A stretch of 10,064 nucleotides of DNA from Bacteroidales bacterium (GTDB lineage: Bacteria > Bacteroidota > Bacteroidia > Bacteroidales > UBA7960), in assembly GCA_007131125.1 (NCBI GenBank), contig SLRE01000168.1:1-10064 (forward strand), read 5' to 3'. The notes beneath the pieces are model-generated. The model was not told the DNA's origin, made no database searches, and was given only the letters and a program-made list of their open reading frames with translations. Numbering within the stretch: the stretch's first letter is position 1; the number at the start of each line of letters is the position of its first letter. Positions 1 through 7,500 of the stretch are shown here, piece after piece. A program made the translations under genes and the position numbers.

Positions 1-1085
1 AGATCGAAACCATCAACAGCCGCTTTGTCAGGGCCATGGAAGAAGAACGCCTTGACGATGTGAAGGCCCTGATTGAGGAGCTAGGCATTGCCTGCCCGGT
101 ATCGGGTTCTAAAAACTGGACTGAAGTTAGGCAGTTCAACCTGATGTTTAACACCAAAATGGGATCGCTCAGCGATGGAGCCAACGAGGTATACCTGCGT
201 CCGGAAACAGCACAGGGCATTTTTGTCAACTACCTTAATGTGCAGAAAACCAGTCGCATGAAGCTGCCCTTTGGCATCGCACAGATCGGGAAAGCCTTTC
301 GCAATGAAATCGTGGCCCGTCAGTTCATCTTCCGCATGCGGGAGTTTGAGCAAATGGAAATGCAGTATTTTGTTACCCCCGGGCAGGAAAAAGAATGGTT
401 TGAATACTGGAAGAAAGAACGCATGCGCTGGCACCTGGCCCTTGGTATTCCCGAAAAATACTTCAGGGTACATGAGCATGAAAAACTTGCCCATTACGCC
501 AATGCAGCGGTGGATATTGAATTCTGGTTTCCTTTTGGACTCAAAGAGCTGGAAGGAGTGCACTCCCGCACCGACTTTGACCTGGGCGCACACCAGAAGT
601 TCTCAGGAAAAAAACTTCAGTTTTTTGACCCGGAAGCCAACAAAAGCTACGTACCCTACGTGGTGGAGACCTCCATCGGCCTGGACCGCATGTTCCTTGC
701 CATTTTAAGCTATGCGTACAATGAGGAAAAACTGGAAGACGGATCCGAAAGGGTGGTGATGAACATCCCCCCTGCCATGGCCCCTGTAAAAGTGGCCGTT
801 TTGCCCCTGTTGAAAAAAGACGGACTCCCCGAAAAAGCAAGGGAGATCTTCGACCGGCTCAAATACGACTTCAACTGCCACTACGAAGAAAAGGATGCCA
901 TCGGAAGGCGCTACCGCCGGCAGGATGCCATCGGTACCCCTTATTGCATTACTATTGATCACGACACCCTCAAGGACAATACGGTAACCATCAGGGAGCG
1001 CGACAGCATGAAACAGGACAGGATACCCATTGAAAATATTTCGAAAGTAGTGGCAGAAAGGATTGACATCCGCCCTAAAAGCTGA
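1..1085 (+). CDS. glyS: Glycyl-tRNA synthetase, single-chain class II type, C-terminal part (5' end outside window)
   Basis: This enzyme charges tRNA-Gly with glycine using ATP, in the cytoplasm. The reading frame is already open at position 3, ahead of the ATG at 36, so the gene enters from the left and the ATG at 36 is an internal methionine. About 360 residues are visible; single-chain bacterial GlyRS is usually near 450-520. Seen in order, numbered from the ATG at 36: the family segment NLMFNTKMG with the LRPETAQGIF block, class II motif 2 (FRNEIVARQ followed by REFEQMEMQYF), motif 3 (ETSIGLDRM, about 213-221), and a C-terminal anticodon-binding domain starting near PPAMAPVKVAVLPL and containing GRRYRRQDAIGTPYCITID. 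This is the alpha2 architecture also found in eukaryotes and archaea, not the GlyQ/GlyS heterotetramer. The gene ends in TGA and is followed by a terminator, so it is probably the last gene of its transcript. Identification is secure; the visible part shows no damage. Confidence 0.96.
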   Translation, partial: IETINSRFVRAMEEERLDDVKALIEELGIACPVSGSKNWTEVRQFNLMFNTKMGSLSDGANEVYLRPETAQGIFVNYLNVQKTSRMKLPFGIAQIGKAFRNEIVARQFIFRMREFEQMEMQYFVTPGQEKEWFEYWKKERMRWHLALGIPEKYFRVHEHEKLAHYANAAVDIEFWFPFGLKELEGVHSRTDFDLGAHQKFSGKKLQFFDPEANKSYVPYVVETSIGLDRMFLAILSYAYNEEKLEDGSERVVMNIPPAMAPVKVAVLPLLKKDGLPEKAREIFDRLKYDFNCHYEEKDAIGRRYRRQDAIGTPYCITIDHDTLKDNTVTIRERDSMKQDRIPIENISKVVAERIDIRPKS

Positions 1086-1094
1086 TCATTTTTT

Positions 1095-1129
1095 AGCCTG
1101 AAAACACCCCCTTTTTTTCAGGCTTTTTT
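1095..1129 (+). terminator. Rho-independent terminator after glyS
   Basis: A perfect 10-bp stem is formed by AGCCTGAAAA (1095-1104) and TTTTCAGGCT (1115-1124), with a 10-nt C-rich loop and TTTTT directly after the stem. It lies 10 bases past the glyS stop codon. It should end the glyS transcript and separate it from the prenyl synthase gene. Confidence 0.9.
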
Positions 1130-1243
1130 ATGAACAGTGCTTAATCCCTTTTGTTGTATCTTTTGAAAAACCAATTAATTGCTTAAACTTGCCAAAAAAT
1201 TCCAGGTGTATGTTTTTGAATATAGGTTGTTTTTAATCCGGCT
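1130..1243 (+). promoter_or_regulatory. Intergenic region, probable promoter of the polyprenyl synthase gene
   Basis: Because a strong terminator lies just upstream, this AT-rich spacer of 114 nt should hold the promoter for the next gene. Two imperfect matches to the Bacteroidota -7 element TAnnTTTG are visible: TATCTTTT at 1157-1164 and TATGTTTT at 1209-1216. The second has a TTG at 1189-1191, 17 nt upstream, slightly short of the usual spacing. Neither is convincing alone, and no clear ribosome binding site precedes the start at 1244. Confidence 0.35.
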
Positions 1244-2245
1244 ATGGAAAACGAAAAAATCAACCCGTCCACTATGACTTTAAAAGAAATAAAAGCCCCG
1301 ATTTCCGGACATGTAAAAGCCTTTGAGCAAAGGTTCAAAGACTCCATGAAAAGCAAGGTCCCCCTGCTGGACACCATCACCCGGTATATTGTAAAACGCA
1401 AGGGAAAGCAACTGCGGCCTTTGTTTGTGTTCTTCTCGGCCGAATTGTATGAGGGCATCAACGAACGCACCTATCGGGCGGCAGCACTCATTGAGCTGCT
1501 GCATACCGCCACACTCATACACGACGATGTGGTGGACGACTCCAACGAAAGAAGGGGGTTCTTTTCTTTAAATGCCTTGTGGAAAAATAAAATTTCGGTG
1601 CTGGTGGGCGATTACCTTTTGTCGCGAGGCCTGCAGCTTGCCCTTGAACATGACGATTTCGACCTGCTGAAAATTGTGACCCGTTCGGTAAAGGAAATGA
1701 GCGAAGGGGAACTGCTGCAAATAGAAAAAGCCCGCAGCCTGGATGTTGAAGAAGAAATTTATTTTGAGATCATTCGCAAAAAAACCGCTACCCTTATAGC
1801 TTCCTGTCTGGCCTGCGGGGCCGCATCTGCCGGGGCAACAGAGAAAGACATTGAAACCATACAGGCCATTGGCGAAAAAATCGGTACCGCATTCCAGATC
1901 AAGGACGATATCCTGGACCTGGACCTCAGCCGCATGAAAGGCAAACCCTCAGGGGTAGACATCAAGGAAAGGAAAATGACCCTTCCCCTGATTTACCTGA
2001 TCAACCAGGCTACTTATGCCCAGAAAAGAAAAATTGTAAACATCGTAAAAAACCATAACCAGGACGAGGAAAAAGTGGGTGAGCTGATCGAAATGATCCA
2101 TCAGAGCGGGGGTGTAAAGTATGCCACAGAAAAAATGATACAGTTTAAAAACGAATCCCTGGAAATGCTGAAAACGCTTCCCGACAAACCCGCCAAAAAA
2201 TCCCTGGAACAGCTCGTTGAATTTACCATCAGCCGCGAAAATTAA
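1244..2245 (+). CDS. ispB: Long-chain all-trans polyprenyl diphosphate synthase (octaprenyl/heptaprenyl type)
   Basis: The enzyme extends an allylic diphosphate with isopentenyl diphosphate units in trans. The product most likely becomes the menaquinone side chain. The protein has 333 residues, near the usual 320-340. Family marks in order: GKQLRP (54-59, substrate diphosphate binding), the first Asp-rich motif in LIHDDVVDDSNERRG (DDxxD at 94-98, followed by the RR pair), GELLQ (155-159), KKTATL (179-184), and the second Asp-rich motif QIKDDILD (218-225) followed by GKPSGVDIKERK. All catalytic aspartates are present. The HTATLIHDDVVD segment before the first motif has small residues as in IspB-like enzymes, not the bulky aromatics that stop growth in short-chain farnesyl synthases, so a long product is inferred; exact chain length cannot be read from sequence. 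A second in-frame ATG at 1274 (residue 11) begins MTLKEIKAPI and is an equally plausible start. The gene is monocistronic or weakly linked to the next one. Confidence 0.93.
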   Translation: MENEKINPSTMTLKEIKAPISGHVKAFEQRFKDSMKSKVPLLDTITRYIVKRKGKQLRPLFVFFSAELYEGINERTYRAAALIELLHTATLIHDDVVDDSNERRGFFSLNALWKNKISVLVGDYLLSRGLQLALEHDDFDLLKIVTRSVKEMSEGELLQIEKARSLDVEEEIYFEIIRKKTATLIASCLACGAASAGATEKDIETIQAIGEKIGTAFQIKDDILDLDLSRMKGKPSGVDIKERKMTLPLIYLINQATYAQKRKIVNIVKNHNQDEEKVGELIEMIHQSGGVKYATEKMIQFKNESLEMLKTLPDKPAKKSLEQLVEFTISREN

Positions 2246-3845
2246 GCAGGCTGAAATTCATAATAAAACCTTGCTGTTTTGGTTATTTCTTATAGAAGAT
2301 AATATCATCCGGCAATATGAAACATCCAACCATCACCTCAAACCTTTTCTTTTTTTACCGGCCCTGTTGATGCTTCTTTTCAGCCCGGGCAAGTCCTTTT
2401 CACAGGATTTTGAGATCATTACTCCCAATCCCGAACTTGAAGGGCTTGGAGAATACGAGGAGGAGCTGAAAACCGGGCTTTGGCATTACCTGGATCAGGA
2501 CAGCCTTACCCTTGAAAGCGGACATTATAAAAAGGGAGAGCGCACCGGTACATGGGCCTTCTTTGAAAACGGAGGCGTGCTGATTGCAGAAGTCAACTAC
2601 GATACCTTGTTTTATACAGGGTACTTCCCCGACGGGCAGATCTCCGAAAGGGGCCACATCACAAATGAGTTTGAGAAAACCGGCAAATGGACTTTTTACC
2701 ACACCACCGGAAACCGATGGGCCGAAGGAAAATTTAAGCAGGATGAAAGAACCGGGCTTTGGACCCACTGGTATCCCGATGGGCAAAAATGGGCCGAAGT
2801 ACCCATGGAGGAAGGGCTTTCCAAAAGCTGGTACCCCGACGGCTCCATTGAGAAAAAAGGGCCCATTGCAAGGGGCATGCGAAATGGGGTGTGGGAGTTT
2901 TTCCACGAAAACGGAAAGCTCAGGGAAAAAAGCCATTATGTGGACGGAAAAAAAGAAGGCCCCTCAACACTTTACTACGAATCGGGGATCAAGGAATTTG
3001 AAGGCCACTTCAAAAACAACCTTTTGCATGGTTATTCCAAATGGTATTATGATGACGGAACCAAAGAAATGGAAGGCCAGTCAATAAAAGATGTGCAGGA
3101 CAGCACCTGGGTGTTTTATCACTCAAACGGAAACATCTCCTCCACCGGAGATTTTGTTAACGGAAAAGAAAAAGGCCTTTGGATCTTTTATTATATGTCG
3201 GGAGAAAAACTCAGGGAGGGCCCCATGCAGGAAGGCAAACGAAGCGGAGAGTGGACCACCTGGTACACTTCCGGAAAAGTGAGCCACAAAGGGCCATTTA
3301 AAAATGACCATGAGCATGGGCTCTGGACCTCCTGGTACGAAAGCGGACAAAAGGAAGACCGGGGGACCTTCAATATGGGTGTAATGGATGAGCTGTGGGA
3401 AGGCTGGTTTGAAAACGGCCGCCAACGATACAAAATCAACTACAGGGATGGGGAACGCCATGGTGTTGCCCTCCACTGGCACCAAAACGGAAACCGCAGG
3501 CAGGAAGCCAATTACAAGGATGGGGTCCGGAACGGCGAATGGAAGCGATGGAATGAAAGGGGCAACCTGGTGGAAAAAGGCTACTACACCAATGGCATGC
3601 GGGAAGGCCGCTGGACTTTTTATGACGAAGCAGGGGTGAAACACCGCGAACAGGAGTTCTCTGAAAACCGCCCCCAGGGCCGCCTGGTTACTTTCTTTCC
3701 CAACGGACAAAAACAACAGGAAGGCAGGTTCCAAAACGGACGCCGCCATGGTCGATGGACCTTCTGGGACGAAAGAGGACGCAGGGTCAGGCAAATGGAA
3801 TTTGACAACGGCAGAATGATCAGCGAAAGGGACTTTACCAATTAG
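2217..3845 (+). CDS. Secreted MORN-variant repeat protein (YwqK-like), about 19 repeats; start region disturbed
   Basis: The coordinates give the longest uninterrupted frame (542 residues). From about residue 86 to the end it is almost entirely tandem repeats of about 24 residues with the pattern hGxWxxWYxxGxxxxxGxFxxGxx, the MORN variant (MORN_2) type. I count about 19 copies, some imperfect; copies 5 and 6 are shortened to about 22. Such proteins are common in Bacteroidota and are often labelled YwqK-type 'antitoxin'. That label does not establish a role, and no toxin gene is nearby, so function is unknown. A surface or periplasmic scaffold is plausible. The ATG at 2217 lies 29 bases inside the preceding gene and places about 40 odd residues before the hydrophobic stretch, so it is probably not the natural start. 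A better start at 2317 is one base out of frame (see the signal-peptide entry). The restored protein would have 509 residues. The gene runs into the opposing MscS gene with only 11 bases between stop codons and no visible hairpin. Confidence 0.85.
   Translation: MNLPSAAKIKQAEIHNKTLLFWLFLIEDNIIRQYETSNHHLKPFLFLPALLMLLFSPGKSFSQDFEIITPNPELEGLGEYEEELKTGLWHYLDQDSLTLESGHYKKGERTGTWAFFENGGVLIAEVNYDTLFYTGYFPDGQISERGHITNEFEKTGKWTFYHTTGNRWAEGKFKQDERTGLWTHWYPDGQKWAEVPMEEGLSKSWYPDGSIEKKGPIARGMRNGVWEFFHENGKLREKSHYVDGKKEGPSTLYYESGIKEFEGHFKNNLLHGYSKWYYDDGTKEMEGQSIKDVQDSTWVFYHSNGNISSTGDFVNGKEKGLWIFYYMSGEKLREGPMQEGKRSGEWTTWYTSGKVSHKGPFKNDHEHGLWTSWYESGQKEDRGTFNMGVMDELWEGWFENGRQRYKINYRDGERHGVALHWHQNGNRRQEANYKDGVRNGEWKRWNERGNLVEKGYYTNGMREGRWTFYDEAGVKHREQEFSENRPQGRLVTFFPNGQKQQEGRFQNGRRHGRWTFWDERGRRVRQMEFDNGRMISERDFTN
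2317..2402 (+). other. Probable native start and signal peptide, broken by one base in a T7 tract (2350-2356)
   Basis: The ATG at 2317 reads MKHPTITSNLFFFYRPC and stops at TGA 2368-2370. Adding one T to the run of seven at 2350-2356 joins it to the long frame and gives MKHPTITSN, then LFFFLPALLMLLF, then SPGKSFS before QDF. That is a textbook signal peptide with a short polar start, a hydrophobic core and likely cleavage after SFS (2400-2402). The T tract follows another T4 (2345-2348). A missing T could be a sequencing error, a real mutation or a slippage-controlled switch; the sequence alone does not decide. The shift itself is directly visible; the cause is inference. Confidence 0.75.
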
Positions 3846-3856
3846 CGGCCATTTTT

Positions 3857-4585
3857 TTATCCGTCTTCTTTTGTAATGCTCATGTGGTGATTGATAAAGT
3901 CGCGAATGTTTTTCTCCACCAAAAACAAGTGCTCTTCACGCATGACGTAAACCCTGATTTCCACAAGAAACTGCTCTTCGCTTTCGGAGGTAATGCTCAC
4001 CATTGGGGGATAACCGGAAATGATCCACGGCATATTGTTAAGTTCTGCCAGTATCTGGTTTTTTAGCCTGGCAGGCTTCCCTGCTTTGGGCATTCTCAGC
4101 TTAAGGGTATGCCCGTAGTTTTTTTCCTGACCGGGCGGGCGATTCAGCAATTGGTTGTTCAGGCGGCCATAAGGCACTTTTACCCGCTCCCCTTCAAGGG
4201 TTTCCAGTTCCATACTGCGGATTCCCAGCTTCAGGATCCTCCCTTCAACAAAAGTAGTTTTAAAAAACTGCCCGGGCTCCAGGGCATTTTCGGAGCGTAT
4301 GACGATTCCTGCAAAAAAATCGCGAAACAGAAACCAGGAAAGTGCCCCCAGCACAATGAACACCATCAGCCCAATGAGCAGATTGTAGTAAAAGAAGTCC
4401 TGAAAAACGCTGTCCACAGCCCAGAAGAAAAATGCAACCCATATGAGCAACTCCAATACCGGGAAGGCCTTTAAAAAGATATACCGGAAAGGTTCTTGGC
4501 GAATAACCGACCCCACTACCCGGTAAATCAACCGCAGCAAAAAAAACAATGCTAAACCCAATAAAAAGAATATCAGTGCAGTCAT
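3857..4585 (-). CDS. Small MscS-family mechanosensitive ion channel
   Basis: This is a predicted inner-membrane channel of the MscS family, whose members open under membrane tension to release small solutes during osmotic downshock. It has 242 residues, shorter than E. coli MscS (286). Three hydrophobic segments are visible: about 2-24, 36-60 and 68-96. The last corresponds to the pore helix TM3 and runs into the MscS beta domain (ENALEPGQFFKTTFVEGRILKLGIRSMELETLEG, about 99-132, written here as its family-typical core) with the variant PYGRLNNQ at 138-145 where the family usually has PNS/PN. The C-terminal alpha/beta cage follows (160-235). TM3 is unusual: VLGALSWFLFRDFFAGI carries many bulky residues and an Arg where MscS has Gly/Ala packing. 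The ATG overlaps the TGA of the upstream gene (ATGA, 4582-4585), so translation is probably coupled and the two proteins made together. No separate promoter or ribosome binding site is seen. Confidence 0.88.
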   Translation of the reverse strand: MTALIFFLLGLALFFLLRLIYRVVGSVIRQEPFRYIFLKAFPVLELLIWVAFFFWAVDSVFQDFFYYNLLIGLMVFIVLGALSWFLFRDFFAGIVIRSENALEPGQFFKTTFVEGRILKLGIRSMELETLEGERVKVPYGRLNNQLLNRPPGQEKNYGHTLKLRMPKAGKPARLKNQILAELNNMPWIISGYPPMVSITSESEEQFLVEIRVYVMREEHLFLVEKNIRDFINHHMSITKEDG

Positions 4586-7500
4586 AATAATTTTACACTT
4601 TTGAGTTTTTCTACAAGATGGGGATCCAGCCCCGGGTGGATGGAATAAGTTCCTTCAAACTGCTCTACCAGGATTCCGGCCCTCACCATTTCCCTGATGT
4701 CGGAATACACCTCCGAAACCGGAAGCAGCAGGCTTTCGGCCAGCTTTGGCAGAGTCCACCGCCTGTGCATCACAAATTGCAGCAGATAAAACAACTGCTC
4801 CTGATCAAGGTGTTTAAATACCTCCTGCGGTGAGGGCGGGTTTGGGGTATGCATCACCAGCACCTTACCGCTGACTTTTTCAATGCAAGCCAGCCAAAGT
4901 AAAATGGCTGAACCCGGGTTGCCATGCGAAAGTTCAAAGAAGCGGTTAAACAAGCTGGCATAGTCCCATGAAGAAAAACGGCTTTCCTCTTTTTTATTCA
5001 TCACAAACCTGAGCCCGCCTGAATTATGCCTCAGCATGATGGTTTCCTTTAGTTCACGCGCATCAAACGGGCGGCAAACAATGGTTCCCAGGGAGAAGCT
5101 TTTGAGCCGGCTGCTGCGGTCAATCACATTCAGGGCGTGAATGTTGCAGTTGATCACAAACAGGCACTTTTTGCCAAAACGATCGATCAGGTCCTGGAGT
5201 AACTCTATAACGGCGGTTCCGCCCGGTTTCCTTTCCCACCAGAGTTCCAGGTCATTGATGATAATGATCTTGCCTGAGGGCAAAGCCCTGAAAACATCGT
5301 CAAGGTTGCGGTTGCTGGCTTTCAAAGCCTTCAGCAGGGAAGCGGCAAACAACTTCGTGTCGGCCGTACATCCTTTGGGAGCTCTCACGGTATGGACGTT
5401 GCCCGGGGTGAAGTTTTTCATGGAAATCAGTTTCGACAGGCTTGACTTTCCACAACTCCGCTCCCCGGTTATGATTATGGCTCCGGTATATCCTGCCTTA
5501 AAACGTTTCACGGCAAGCTCTGCTTCCATTAGCTCTGTCTTCATGCCTACCCAGAAATCCTCACTGGTGCCCGACTGCCCCGAAAAAAGGGAATAATAGT
5601 AGAATGGCAGCTCCTTTACCACATCAGGAGATGGTGTTATTGACTGTACAAACGACAGGGTGCGCCGGTTGGAAAGGCCTGTGGCCGGGTCGGGTTTTTC
5701 AAAATGGCTGAACCACAGCTTGCCCTCGCTTTTGCGGTAAATCAGGTTTACCAGCTGCTGCTGCGCCCCGCTTTTGGATAGCTCCCATCTTTTTCTCCAT
5801 CTGTCGGTAGCTTTCTGGCTTCCGGTTTCGCGCAACTTCTTGCCAACCCCCTCGCTGGTTTTGCTAATGGTTGAAGAAGACAGGGGCTCAAAAGCATTGC
5901 GCATTCCTCTTTCGAAAGCATTGTTCACTTCCTGCTGCAAACCGGCAATACGGGCTTCTTCCTCTTTTAGCTTCTGCTCGAAATTCTGCAGGAGCGTCAT
6001 GGCCTGGTCTTCCTTTTCCTTCTTTTGCACCTTCTCTTCATCTTCGGCAAGGGTTTCTTCATCAAGGCTGAAGTTAACCAACCTTACCAGGTCTTTCAAT
6101 CCCAGGATAATCTTTTCAAACTCCCTTTGGGTTTGTTGAAGGTGGTTCCTGGTGTAATCGAAGAGTTCGGCGCTGAGGTAATAGCTTACTGTCTTACGAA
6201 AATCGACCACAATGGTTTCCACCTCAGGATAGGCTTCCCTGCCGATTTTTTCGGCAAAGAGATTACCGCTGATCTCCAGCTTTTCAGGCAATTCGTTCAA
6301 CAACTCCCGGATCTCATCGTAAAGCCCGCTGAACAAGTCCACGGCCTGCGGGGCTTGAAGCCTGGAATGGTCAAGCTTACCGTCGGCTTTTAAAACACTT
6401 TTTTCCGACACCTCCTTTTGGGTGGCAAATTCCTGGTAAGCCTGCAGTTGTTTTTGAAGGCTGCTTTTTACCGCCACAGAAAAATCCAGGTAATACTTTT
6501 CAATTTTGGTGAAGATGCGGCTTTTCAGCGACAGAATGATAAAGTCAAGCAGGCCTTTATTGATGAAAAGGCCCAGGTTTTTTTGCCACATCCTGGTAAA
6601 TCCCGAAATCTCCTCTACCAGCTTTGGGTCGTTTTTGAAATGTACCGAAAAATTGGCACTGCCGAGGTTTGCCCCGGTGCTTTCCAGGTGATGGCTGAAC
6701 TGCTGCAGATCTTCCAGCAGGGATGAAAACAGTTTTTCACCTGCCTGGAAATAGAATGCATGATTTTCGCTTTTGAGTACTTCTATTTTGGCTTTCAGGC
6801 GGGAGCGCTCCAGGTTGATGCGTTCCTTCACTTTTCCCTGGTCGGCAATGCTGATTCGGCTTTTTTCGATAAGGTCATGAATGTCGGTAAAGGATTTGCG
6901 AAGTTCAACCACCTCTTCAAATGAGTGCAGGGCAAAATCATTCATGATGCTGCGCAATGATTCCAGGCGCTTATGATAAAGGAAGTACCTGGCCGCCGGG
7001 GTTACACGTATTCTGTGGGCAACCGGTCCCCTTGCAAGGGTGGCCAGGATCATTTTCCTGATCTTATAGGTGCGGGTGCGGAAATTGTCGTGGCTTTTTA
7101 TGGCAAAGCCTTTGCGCGGCAACTTAATCCTGATCCTTTCGGGCATCACGTTGATCACTGCCCGCAGCTCATCAAGGTATACCTCATTGGCTTTGGAAAG
7201 TATTGCACTGTTTTCGGGCAGAAGCTGCTCCTTAATATAATGGATCTGTTTCTGGGCATGGAAAGAAAAGTCGTTCAAAACCCTGAGGAATGCCTTGGAA
7301 TATTCGATAGACTTTTCCTGGTCTACCATCTGCCCCAGGTTATCCAAAGTTTTATACACGAAATTTTCTATTTCGGGCAAAAACCCTGATTGTTTTTCCA
7401 GGATGCAGTGCAACCCCGCCTCATAATATTTTTGAGTGATGCGTTCATAGGTTTCACCAATATTGCGCACTTCATTGGTTATGATCTCCCGGGAAGAAGG

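Noticed and set aside
81..593. 170-codon open frame on the minus strand inside the glycyl-tRNA synthetase gene
   Set aside because: It lies wholly opposite a highly conserved housekeeping gene, and its product resembles no known protein.
3123..3794. Long open frame of 223 codons on the minus strand opposite the MORN-repeat gene
   Set aside because: Its length is explained by the repeated codon pattern of the sense gene. The translation is a low-complexity run rich in Pro, Phe and Val, with no recognisable domain.
2472..3842. CRISPR-like or satellite DNA repeats
   Set aside because: The periodicity is at protein level (about 72 bases per unit) with strongly diverged bases and no identical repeats or spacers.
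3846..3856. Possible bidirectional terminator between the convergent MORN and MscS genes
   Set aside because: Only 11 bases separate the stop codons. A T7 run is present but no inverted repeat is near it.
4064..4076. Inverted repeat AGCCTG-G-CAGGCT
   Set aside because: It lies inside the MscS coding region, has a one-base loop and no following T tract on a relevant strand.
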